In this document: piece after piece, positions 1 to 6,201 of the stretch
Layout of the letters: each line of letters opens with the position of its first letter
How positions within the stretch are numbered: position 1 is the first letter of the stretch
Assembly (NCBI GenBank): GCA_041690535.1
Contig: JAWLHA010000106.1
Span: 1 to 9,687, forward strand
Direction of reading: 5' to 3'
Source: JAWLHA01 sp041690535
GTDB lineage: Bacteria > Pseudomonadota > Gammaproteobacteria > Thiohalomonadales > Thiohalomonadaceae
DNA: 9,687 bases
Notes under the pieces: generated by a model
The model's input: only the letters and a program-made list of their open reading frames with translations
What the model was told of the DNA's origin: nothing
Databases searched by the model: none
Translations under genes and position numbers: made by a program

Positions 1-94
1 CGGTGACGCCCTTGCCGTTTCCCTAGCCTTCGGCTCTGCGAAAACCTGGCCGCAGGACTTTCACCTGCGTAGATACGTGCCATGCCCGGCACAC
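1..94 (-). mobile_element. Group II intron, 5' end only (runs off left edge)
   Basis: Read on the minus strand from 94 toward 1, the sequence opens with GTGTGCCGGGCATGGCAC, which fits the GUGYG 5' splice-site consensus of bacterial group II introns. It continues with GGTGAAAGTCC (about 64-54), and then with GAAGGCTAGGGAAACGGCAA and GGGCGTCACC toward position 1, which resembles domain I upstream of intron-encoded reverse transcriptases as I remember it. No reverse transcriptase or domain V is visible, because the rest would lie left of the window. A self-splicing retroelement is therefore inferred from the 5' end alone. Because of the GTGTGTG run, the exact splice site could be 94 or 96. It could also be a truncated relic. 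Confidence 0.6.
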
Positions 95-108
95 ACGCTT
101 TCAAGACC

Positions 109-126
109 GGCCGCACGACTGCGGCC
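109..126. repeat. Small stem-loop beside the intron 5' end
   Basis: A perfect 7-base stem (GGCCGCA with TGCGGCC) encloses a 4-base loop. It lies about 14 bases upstream of the presumed group II intron 5' splice site on the minus strand. Class C group II introns are known to insert just after hairpins, usually terminators, so this may be the insertion target. No U-tract follows, so it is not a convincing terminator by itself. It could also be part of the decayed transposase neighbourhood. Confidence 0.4.
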
Positions 127-135
127 ACGCAAATA

Positions 136-249
136 TAAGCAGTAGGCATGCACGACCCAATTGAACCGCTCGCAAACCTCCCCCACTACACCCAGGAAGG
201 CAAGGCGATCATCATCATCGCGATAGATCTCTTCCCGCCCGTCTCCCCG
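136..249 (-). pseudogene. Fragment of a REP-associated (Y1-type) transposase
   Basis: The minus-strand translation contains RGDGREEIYRDDDD followed by RLAFLGVVGEVCERFNW and VVHAYCL. This matches the N-terminal part of IS200-like/RAYT Y1 transposases, just before the HUH motif. About 38 residues are left, against 200 or more in a full protein. Upstream, the usual start (MARPLRIE-like, ending in YHVTSR) is missing. Downstream, the expected NHYHLL HUH metal-binding motif is replaced by unrelated sequence (YLRGRSRAAG). No catalytic His pair or Tyr remains, so the fragment must be inactive. RAYTs act on REP palindromes, and such palindromes occur at both ends of this window. Family assignment is fairly secure; the break points are approximate. 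Confidence 0.75.
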
Positions 250-255
250 TTCACC

Positions 256-301
256 CCATCCTACGGCCGTCCGTGCAATTCCGGCACATTTTGTAGGATG
301 G
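256..301. repeat. GTAGGATGG inverted repeat (REP-like)
   Basis: CCATCCTAC at 256-264 is the reverse complement of GTAGGATGG at 293-301. An inner GTGC/GCAC pair at 273-276 and 284-287 extends the folding potential. The element abuts the broken 5' side of the transposase fragment. REP-type palindromes with a GTAGG head commonly accompany RAYT genes in gammaproteobacteria. It may instead be a weak bidirectional terminator for the gene ending at 332, although no T-tract is present. Confidence 0.4.
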
Positions 302-331
302 ACAGAAGCCCCCAACCTGCCTCGCGACCGC

Positions 332-1138
332 CTAAAGCAACTTCTCGTATTCCTTTAGCTTCTCCTCTGCCATCGTCTTGCGCTGCACTGCCTCTGCCGC
401 CTTGTAACCGTCCGGGTGCGCATTCAAGTAACCATTTATCTCGACGATCAGCGCCTCGAGGTACCGCTGTTTCAGCGTGAGCTTTTCGGCCTGCTCATAC
501 TGCCGCCATTTTTCTTCCACATAGGAATAGGCCTGTCTATCCTTCTCGGCTCCGGCAGCCTGTTTCCAATAGTCGCCAAGCGCCTTCAGCTCGGGGTTGT
601 TTGGGAACGCGACCAAGGCGTCTTCAAGGTACTGAACGACGACGGGTGCATTCGGGAGGTCTTTTTGGCTGAAGTACTTAACCAGTTCCGACTGCGTGTC
701 GCCCAGCATGATCACGCCAAAGGTATCAAAGAACCACGAACGGACCTGGAGCATAGCGCCGTCACTGACCGGTGTATCCACTGACACTTCGTACATATCG
801 GGCTTGCCCGTTGGCTTGACGCTAAACCGCAATTTGCGAATATCGACGGCCGTCTTGATCGGACGCAACGCGAGCTCAATGGCGGTTGGCTCGAAGTTCT
901 TTTCGTAAACGACCAGTTTCAGCGAGTCGTCTTCCCGAAACACAAACGGTATTTCGTTCAGAAAATTGAAATCCACGAAACTGTAGTCGCGCGAATAAGG
1001 GGTGAGCTTGGTGAACCCATCCGAGGTTACAGCATATATTCCATAGCTCTCAATCTCACTGATCGGCTTTGAGGCTACAGGCCCCGCACTCAAACTTAAA
1101 ACAGCCGCCCCACACAAACTGGCAAAAAACTTTTTCAT
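332..1138 (-). CDS. Exported protein of unknown function
   Basis: This gene encodes 268 residues, and I do not recognise the family. Residues 1-23 form a clear Sec signal peptide (MKKFF, then a hydrophobic run ending GPVAS), with likely cleavage before Lys24. The Cys in the signal is not in a lipobox, so a soluble periplasmic or secreted product is inferred. Residues 25-165 look beta-rich with many aromatics. Residues 165-268 are helical and charged (for example LEDALVAFPNNPELKALGDY and the final EEKLKEYEKLL), perhaps TPR-like or a short coiled coil. The start is well supported: AAGGAG lies 9 bases upstream of the ATG. It diverges from the gene at 1470. Base composition is less GC-rich than in the 1470-3666 operon, which may reflect different origin. 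Confidence 0.85.
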   Translation of the reverse strand: MKKFFASLCGAAVLSLSAGPVASKPISEIESYGIYAVTSDGFTKLTPYSRDYSFVDFNFLNEIPFVFREDDSLKLVVYEKNFEPTAIELALRPIKTAVDIRKLRFSVKPTGKPDMYEVSVDTPVSDGAMLQVRSWFFDTFGVIMLGDTQSELVKYFSQKDLPNAPVVVQYLEDALVAFPNNPELKALGDYWKQAAGAEKDRQAYSYVEEKWRQYEQAEKLTLKQRYLEALIVEINGYLNAHPDGYKAAEAVQRKTMAEEKLKEYEKLL

Positions 1139-1469
1139 TGTAATTTTCTCCTTGTCCTGTTCCAGTACTTACCTGGCAGCGGGGCCAAGAATAACCCATG
1201 TTTGTAACTACTCGCCCCCTGTCAGCAGGATCGCCGAGACGGCAAGTCATTGAGTTTGAGTCTGAATCTCTGGTCGTTGGCGATGCGCAGACCCAGGTAG
1301 ACAACTGAAAGTACGTAGTATCCGACCCTTTTCAGCATACATTCTTGTTCGGTGTTGACCCTAAACTAGTTGACATGCGCCAGCCCCGGAAGGAGCATGT
1401 CCCTGAGCTTGGAAGGTTTTGCACGCTGGGCTTCCGGGGCTTCCGAAGCGCCTCAAATGAAGGACCCTC
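1139..1469. other. Divergent intergenic spacer
   Basis: These 331 bases separate two divergently transcribed exported-protein genes and should hold both promoters. I found no convincing sigma-70 pair. TTGACC (1355-1360) and TTGACA (1370-1375) resemble -35 boxes for the rightward gene, but neither has a good -10 at 16-18 bases. TTTGTAACTA at 1201-1210, followed by a C-rich stretch, recurs at 9559-9568 near the helicase, which hints at a dispersed element. No supported small gene is visible. Confidence 0.5.
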
Positions 1470-2453
1470 ATGGGTATCGTTCACCTTCGACGGATTTGCT
1501 GTGGCCCTGCGCGCCCGCGCCGTCGCACCGTGCTGCCACGGCTTGGATGGGGCATCCTGTTCGGTCTGGTTACCGCGGCCCCGCTCGAGGCCACGGCGGC
1601 GTGCACCATCGAATACAGCGACGGGCTGATTCAGGCGCTCAGTTGGGCCTCGGGGCATTACGTTTATGTGCCCAAGTATCACGGCAATTTCTCCAGCCTC
1701 CAGGAATGCCAGGCGGTGCTGAATGATGCAGTGATCAAGTCGGGTGACCCGACCCTGCGCATGAACATGAAGTGCGTGGGCTGCAGCAGCACGCCCCAGC
1801 AGGGCCAGGGTTCATCTCCGGGTGCCGATGCGGCCGCGCAGGCCGCCAAGAAGAAATTCGAGGGGCAGAAAAAGGCCGAGGAAAAGGCCGCCCAACAGCA
1901 ATTCCTGCGCGACAAACAGAAGCTGTCGCAAGAGCTCAAGGGCGTCACGCCCTCCACCTCCAACGCCATGGCGCTGAAGCCCACGCCGCCGCCGGGCACT
2001 GCACGCCGAGAGCTCGATTGCAACCTGCGCGATTCCCGCCGGTCGGAAACCGACGACCGGCTGCCCCCGGGCGGCGACTGGCAGAACCGGCGTGACTGCA
2101 TCCCCTACAATCCGGCCGTGCCGCCGGTGCCTGAGCCCGTACCCGCAGGGCCCGCCACCCCCACCGACGAGGCCAGTGCGCGCGAATTCCTGACCACCCT
2201 CGCCCGTCAGCTCACCGCGACACGCCAGCAGCTGCAGCAGCAGGACCAGGAGATCGCACGGCTGGAGCAGGCGGTGGCGCGGGAGCAGGCGCCGCGCAAG
2301 CCGGTGGCCGGGCTCAAGGAGGCGCCCAGGGAAAGCGATGCCCTCCGGCGCGCCCGCGAGGCCCTGGCCAAGGCCAAGGCCGCGCGCCAGCAGACGGCCG
2401 AGCAATTGCGTCAGCTCGAAGAGCAAGAGAAATCGGCCCCGCGGGGCCATTAG
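1470..2453 (+). CDS. Secreted cysteine-containing coiled-coil protein, unknown function
   Basis: The gene encodes 327 residues of no family known to me. The start is chosen because GAAGGA lies 5 bases before the ATG. The N-terminus has a long Arg-rich n-region, then a hydrophobic core (about 26-37) and an ATAA site, so cleavage near residue 44 gives a mature protein beginning with Cys45. Residues 45-106 form a small domain with Cys45, Cys80 and a CVGC pair (102, 105). Cys184 and Cys210 make six cysteines in the mature chain, an even number that would suit disulfides in the periplasm. Residues 118-156 and 238-321 are Ala/Gln/Lys/Glu/Arg-rich and strongly coiled-coil-like, separated by a Pro-rich linker (214-231). 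It is the first gene of an operon with the lipoprotein 16 bases downstream, so a joint envelope role is inferred. Confidence 0.88.
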   Translation: MGIVHLRRICCGPARPRRRTVLPRLGWGILFGLVTAAPLEATAACTIEYSDGLIQALSWASGHYVYVPKYHGNFSSLQECQAVLNDAVIKSGDPTLRMNMKCVGCSSTPQQGQGSSPGADAAAQAAKKKFEGQKKAEEKAAQQQFLRDKQKLSQELKGVTPSTSNAMALKPTPPPGTARRELDCNLRDSRRSETDDRLPPGGDWQNRRDCIPYNPAVPPVPEPVPAGPATPTDEASAREFLTTLARQLTATRQQLQQQDQEIARLEQAVAREQAPRKPVAGLKEAPRESDALRRAREALAKAKAARQQTAEQLRQLEEQEKSAPRGH

Positions 2454-2469
2454 CGAGGAGACACCACCC

Positions 2470-3666
2470 ATGCGTGGCGTAGCGATCATCGGGTTTTCCA
2501 CAGCGGCACTGTTGTCCGGCTGCGCGACATCGGAACCGCCCAGAGTTTCGGCCACTGCCACCAGCCAGTCCGCCCCTGCCATGTCGGCACCGGTTGCCGC
2601 ACCGGCGCCCGCGCCGCGACCACGCGCCACGGGCACCCCGGAAGATGCGCGCCGCCATATGGTGCGCGGCATGGCCGCGGTTGAGATGGCGCAATCCGAC
2701 GAGGAGCTGGCCGGCGCGGAAGAGGAGTTCCGCATCGCCACCGAGATCGACCCGAACCTGGCCGCCGCCTGGTTCAATCTCGCGGCGGTGCAGTCACGCA
2801 TGGGGCAGCTGGAAGGGGCCATCGCCAGCTACAACCGCTATCTCACGCTTTCGCCCAACGCAGACGATGCACTGCGGGTACGCGATGAGGTCATCAAGCT
2901 GGAATTCCGCCAGGAACAGGTGGCCAAAGCTCATGCACGTGCCGGCACGTGGGTGGCGGACAACGGCGCGAGCTACCAGTTGACGATGGAGGGCTCTCGC
3001 ATGGTCCTGAAAACCACCGACCGTCCCGTGCGGGAACCTGAAGTCATCTCCGAGGCACAGTTCCTCGGCAAGACGCCCGTCCAGAAACAAGAGCATGCCG
3101 TATACACGCTCGCGCTCCAGGGCAATCGCCTGACGGGTACGTGGTCACGCGAAGCCCTGGAGGCGGACAAATGCATTTTCCCCGGCGACACCGCCGAAGT
3201 CCTGGGTCGGCTCAACCCGGGGGAATCGAGCATGACCTTGCAGCATCCCCGCACCATGTATCGTGCCTACGAGAGCATGATGTCGGGCGGCTGCTCAGTG
3301 ACGGCGCTCGACAATAAAATGGTCGAGGAAAAGCTCTATGGTCCGCTGCCCAAGGGCACGCTGGGTGTGGGCCTCGTGGGGCTGACCACGTGGACGGACG
3401 GGGACTGGGATTTCAAGTTTGTCCGCATCGGCTGGCAAGGGCGCCTGAGGATCCTGGTGTCCGAACAATCTACGGCCTATTCCGCCGGTCTGCGCTCGGG
3501 AGACGAGATCCTCGCCATCGACGGGACGGCCTTGAGAGACATGAATGCGGGCCAGGCGATGATGCGCCTGTACGGCGAGCCGGGTACGCCGGTGACGCTG
3601 ACCATCTGGCGCAAAGGCGTCAAGGAGCCGTTCCCGATGACGGTGCAGCGAGTGGTGAACCGCTGA
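2470..3666 (+). CDS. TPR and PDZ domain lipoprotein
   Basis: The gene encodes 398 residues. GAGGAG at 2455-2460 precedes this ATG by 9 bases, and the following residues form a lipoprotein signal with lipobox LLSGC (Cys18). Ala at +2 predicts outer-membrane sorting. The frame stays open upstream to 2338, but that extension lies inside the previous gene and would bury the signal. A Pro/Ala-rich tether (about 22-56) leads to a helical TPR-like pair (about 80-131, with AAAWFNLAAVQSRMGQLEGA and AIASYNRYLTLSPN). A beta-rich middle follows (about 155-285; Cys235 and Cys275 could pair). A PDZ domain closes the protein (about 325-396: AYSAGLRSGDEILAIDG, then PVTLTIWRKG). No protease domain is present. 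A peptide-binding scaffold anchored at the envelope, working with the upstream coiled-coil protein, is inferred. Confidence 0.9.
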   Translation: MRGVAIIGFSTAALLSGCATSEPPRVSATATSQSAPAMSAPVAAPAPAPRPRATGTPEDARRHMVRGMAAVEMAQSDEELAGAEEEFRIATEIDPNLAAAWFNLAAVQSRMGQLEGAIASYNRYLTLSPNADDALRVRDEVIKLEFRQEQVAKAHARAGTWVADNGASYQLTMEGSRMVLKTTDRPVREPEVISEAQFLGKTPVQKQEHAVYTLALQGNRLTGTWSREALEADKCIFPGDTAEVLGRLNPGESSMTLQHPRTMYRAYESMMSGGCSVTALDNKMVEEKLYGPLPKGTLGVGLVGLTTWTDGDWDFKFVRIGWQGRLRILVSEQSTAYSAGLRSGDEILAIDGTALRDMNAGQAMMRLYGEPGTPVTLTIWRKGVKEPFPMTVQRVVNR

Positions 3667-3670
3667 GCGC

Positions 3671-4033
3671 GTGACGCAAGGAGTCCAAGGCCCCAACGGC
3701 ACAACCGATTTCCATCACGTGTCGGTCGCCAGCAGCTGGTCGCAGATCTACAGCAACCCGCACCTCACCGTGAGGTCGCTCGCCGACCTGGACGGCAGGC
3801 GCGTGGCCTTGCTGCAAGGGGGGGTGCAGCACGCCTTGCGCCTGTGCCAGGCAGTCTCAGCTGCGGAGCTACCCTTGGATGGGGAACAGCCGTTACGTTT
3901 CACGACCTCAATCGGTGTCGCCCACTTGCGCATGGGGGACGAAAGCTTCGATCAATTGCTCACCCGCGCTGACGCGGCCCTCTACATGGCCAAGAACACC
4001 GGCCGAAACCGGGTCTGTGCCGATCCGGAATAA
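3671..4033 (+). pseudogene. Remnant of a sensory diguanylate cyclase (internal deletion)
   Basis: The open frame of 120 codons begins GTG 4 bases after the lipoprotein stop, but it is a chimera. Residues 14-53 (SSWSQIYSNPHLTVRSLADL, then DGRRVALLQGGVQ) match the middle of periplasmic solute-binding-like sensor domains of BvgS/diguanylate-cyclase type. Residues 54-118 match only the C-terminal third of a GGDEF domain (FTTSIGVAHLRMGDESFD, then LLTRADAALYMAKNTGRNRV). The signal peptide, first half of the sensor, membrane segment, and GGDEF N-terminal part with the GG(D/E)EF active site and metal-binding Asp are absent, so it cannot make cyclic-di-GMP. The deletion junction lies near 3827-3840, just after a run of seven G, and kept the reading frame. 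An expressed stub cannot be excluded. Confidence 0.8.
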
Positions 4034-4186
4034 GTGGACGGGCATGCCCATCGGCCTTTCAGGCGCCCGGGCCCAGGGTGAAAAATGACGGGCATCGCCG
4101 GTGGGGCCGTGCCCAAAGCGAAAACACCGGGCGGCTTCTGCCCATCCGCCGAGCCCTCGTGTCTCCTTGGCCCGAGTCCAGGGCGC

Positions 4187-4214
4187 TTGTTTTCGCCTGC
4201 ACCTGCACTAGGCT
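4187..4214 (+). promoter_or_regulatory. Possible weak sigma-70 promoter
   Basis: TTGTTT (4187-4192) and TAGGCT (4209-4214) are separated by 16 bases, upstream of the Cache-protein gene. Each hexamer matches only about half of its consensus. A transcript would begin near 4221 and give a leader of roughly 40 bases. The position is sensible and the sequence match is weak. Confidence 0.25.
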
Positions 4215-4224
4215 CCAGCTGAGA

Positions 4225-4238
4225 GCCGCTGCAGCGGC
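4225..4238. promoter_or_regulatory. Perfect 14-base palindrome in the Cache-gene leader
   Basis: GCCGCTGCAGCGGC is fully self-complementary and ends 9 bases before the Shine-Dalgarno GAGGAA at 4248-4253. It could be a dimeric repressor operator, or a leader hairpin, though a hairpin would have an almost empty loop. Chance occurrence in GC-rich DNA is also possible. Confidence 0.3.
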
Positions 4239-4259
4239 ACCCTTGTCGAGGAAGATTAC

Positions 4260-5201
4260 ATGGCGAAGCTGCTTGCGCGCGCCGGATTATTACTGTTTTG
4301 GCTTACCTCCCCCTCTCTGGCGGAGACAAACAAGCCCCTGCCCACCCCGATGCTGCCCGACAGCTATATCCAGCCGGCGGTCCAGCAAATGGTCCGCCTG
4401 GTCAATGATGCGGCGGGATTGGTCGACACAGAGGGCGAGCGCGCTTTTACGAAATTCCGAGCACCGGGACGATGGTTTCCGCAGGCCGAAGGGCTCTACC
4501 TCTTCGTATTCGATTTGGATGCCAATCAAGTGGTCAATGCCGCTTTTCCGGAACTGGAAAAGAACCGGCTCGACTGGCGGGACGCGTGGGGAAAACCGCT
4601 CTTCCAACTGGCCATTGCGAAACTGTCGCCAGATTATGAGAACCGCCGCTTCTGGTGGGTTCATTATCTCTGGTACAAGCCGGGAGAGTCGACGCCCAGT
4701 TGGAAATCGACATACATGGTGCGGGCCCGGGCGCCCTCCGGAAAGGTCTACGTGGTTGCCGCCGGCCTGTATGACCTCGCGACGGAGCCACTGTGGGTCG
4801 AGTTGCTGGTGGACGATGCGATGAATCTGACCCGCCAGATCGGGGCTCAGGCCTATTCCGTAATCTCCTCGCGCATGAGCCAGTTCATGTACCGCAACAC
4901 CTATGTGTTCGTCCTCGATGAACAAGGCAACGAACTGGCGAATGCCGCATTCCCGGAGTTGAACGGCAAGAACTTACTCACGCTGCCCGACTTCCCGCTC
5001 AAGGACCTGATCGCCGATGAGATCCGCTTTGCCAAGGAAAACGGCCAAGGGTGGATGAGCGGGTCATGGCCGCTTCCCGGAGAGGCGCAGCCGACCAGTG
5101 AGGAGATCTATCTGAACAGCATGGTGCTGCAAGGCCGCTTGCACATCTTTGGAAGCGCCATCTACGCCAACGAGATGGCTTCCAAAAGCGTCACCCATTA
5201 G
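4260..5201 (+). CDS. Periplasmic protein with two Cache-like repeats
   Basis: The gene encodes 313 residues. GAGGAA lies 6 bases before the ATG, and the N-terminus is a Sec signal peptide (LLARAGLLLFWLTSPSLA, cleavage after about residue 21). The mature part contains two similar units, about 38-172 and 186-303. Each has a helix, then a YLFVFD/YVFVLD strand, a loop with the identical NAAFPEL (93-99 and 228-234), and a closing strand (VYVVAAGLYD, LHIFGSAIYA). This is the architecture of Cache small-molecule sensor domains, which usually sit outside the membrane in chemoreceptors, kinases or diguanylate cyclases. Here there is no second membrane segment and no output domain, so a stand-alone ligand-binding protein is inferred; the ligand is unknown. 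It lies just after a dead sensory cyclase, which may have been a partner. Its stop codon overlaps the convergent hydrolase gene. Confidence 0.85.
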   Translation: MAKLLARAGLLLFWLTSPSLAETNKPLPTPMLPDSYIQPAVQQMVRLVNDAAGLVDTEGERAFTKFRAPGRWFPQAEGLYLFVFDLDANQVVNAAFPELEKNRLDWRDAWGKPLFQLAIAKLSPDYENRRFWWVHYLWYKPGESTPSWKSTYMVRARAPSGKVYVVAAGLYDLATEPLWVELLVDDAMNLTRQIGAQAYSVISSRMSQFMYRNTYVFVLDEQGNELANAAFPELNGKNLLTLPDFPLKDLIADEIRFAKENGQGWMSGSWPLPGEAQPTSEEIYLNSMVLQGRLHIFGSAIYANEMASKSVTH

Positions 5202-6072
5202 CCGCGCGTGATCTCAATTGCTCGAGTATCGCCTTGCTGCGCGTCCAGAGGATCGAACCGCCCTCATTATCATCTACCACATGCACCGCATTCGGAAAAC
5301 GTGAGGCGAGGGTCGTGCCGAAGTCAGGGGAGTGCACCATACTCGTATCCTGGCGCCCATACCAGAGGTCGACGGGAACGTCGATTGCTTCGGGAGCGAA
5401 AGGCCAAGGGCCAAGCGAAATCACAAGATCCCGCACATACCCGTGTGGCCCTTGCGCAAAGCCCTCCTTTAGGGCACGTTGAAACAGGTTGGAGAAATTC
5501 GTCTCCGCGTACACTTCTCTGTCCCGAGTGCCACTCATGTCGATAATGAGATTCCACAGCGCATCGCTAGTCGCAATTCGAGCAAAGTATTCCGCGAATC
5601 CCCTCGGGTCTTTTTCCACCGCCTCGACCAAGCCAGCCACCTCCGGATGTAACAACCGGCGGATGCGCGGATGAGCCAACTCATCCTGGCCCGAAACGAT
5701 GCCAATCGCCTGAACGAGTCCCGCCCCGGCCAGCGCAAGCGCGAATGGAGCCCCTTGTGAAAATCCCACCGCCAGAGCGCGGGACGCGCCAGCTTCGCGG
5801 AGGTATTCACGCACATCATCGCTCCAGGAGACGAGCGTTTTTTCAGGATGTGGATCGGAGCGGCCAAGCCCCGGACGGTCGAAGGCGACTAGTCGTAGGC
5901 CAAGTTCATCAAGGTGTTCAACCCCAAATCCGAGCGACCCGCTCGTAGCAGCCCCCGCACAAAACAGCACGGGCAGCCCCTCCTTCGCCCCCCATTCCGA
6001 CCACGAAAACCGTCGCCCATCGCGCAACCGAATGGATGATTTTCGCTCAGGTTCGTTCACGACAATACGCAT
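5191..6072 (-). CDS. Alpha/beta hydrolase
   Basis: The gene encodes 293 residues of the alpha/beta-hydrolase fold, presumably cytoplasmic (no signal peptide); the substrate is unknown. The start at 6072 is chosen because AAAGGA lies 5 bases upstream and the following residues align with family N-termini. The frame continues upstream to 6186, but those 38 codons come from repeat DNA. Visible motifs are LVAFDRPGLGRSDPHP (61-76), the nucleophile elbow GFSQG with Ser105, and YGRQD with acid Asp242. The catalytic His normally found after the last strand is not there: the sequence reads DDNEGGSILWTR (267-278), with Gly-Gly where GH is expected. The nearby His264 and His247 are other candidates. The gene lies 129 bases downstream of the helicase on the same strand, with a repeat relic between them. 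Confidence 0.9.
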   Translation of the reverse strand: MRIVVNEPERKSSIRLRDGRRFSWSEWGAKEGLPVLFCAGAATSGSLGFGVEHLDELGLRLVAFDRPGLGRSDPHPEKTLVSWSDDVREYLREAGASRALAVGFSQGAPFALALAGAGLVQAIGIVSGQDELAHPRIRRLLHPEVAGLVEAVEKDPRGFAEYFARIATSDALWNLIIDMSGTRDREVYAETNFSNLFQRALKEGFAQGPHGYVRDLVISLGPWPFAPEAIDVPVDLWYGRQDTSMVHSPDFGTTLASRFPNAVHVVDDNEGGSILWTRSKAILEQLRSRAANG

Positions 6073-6088
6073 ATAAGTCCTTTCACAT

Positions 6089-6133
6089 GCATGCACGACC
6101 AATTGAACCGATGGAGTCAGGGGACGGTATACG
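6089..6133 (-). repeat. RAYT/REP-type relic before the hydrolase
   Basis: The 22 bases at 6089-6110 match 146-168 inside the transposase fragment with a single missing base, so on the minus strand they are a frameshifted scrap of the FNWVVHA coding segment. Next to them, 6120-6133 reads GGGGACGGTATACG, a motif I associate with Y1-transposase repeats in gammaproteobacteria. The piece starts only a few bases upstream of the hydrolase Shine-Dalgarno and accounts for the spurious upstream extension of that frame. The copied segment is certain; its origin is inferred. Confidence 0.6.
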
Positions 6134-6201
6134 TCTTGAACAATGGGGCCCTGTACCTGCCCCGCCGCCTCCGGGTACTGCTCCACCCCTTTCGTTCTCC
6201 C

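Noticed and set aside
1..138. Plus-strand frame reading through the left edge (AFGSAKTWPQDFHLRRYVPC)
   Set aside because: It is better explained as the complement of the group II intron 5' end.
2338..2469. N-terminal extension of the lipoprotein
   Set aside because: It lies within the upstream gene and would place the lipobox deep inside the protein.
1812..2822. Long minus-strand open frame (336 codons)
   Set aside because: It is antisense to the two well-supported secreted-protein genes, has low-complexity Arg/Gly/Leu content, and has no ribosome site or recognisable motif.
4078..4824. Plus-strand open frame of 248 codons overlapping the Cache gene
   Set aside because: The overlapping frame at 4260 has a signal peptide, a ribosome site and internal repeats; this one is Arg/Ser/Trp-rich noise.
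6073..6186. N-terminal extension of the hydrolase by 38 codons
   Set aside because: It is made of repeat DNA, and a good Shine-Dalgarno precedes the internal ATG at 6072.
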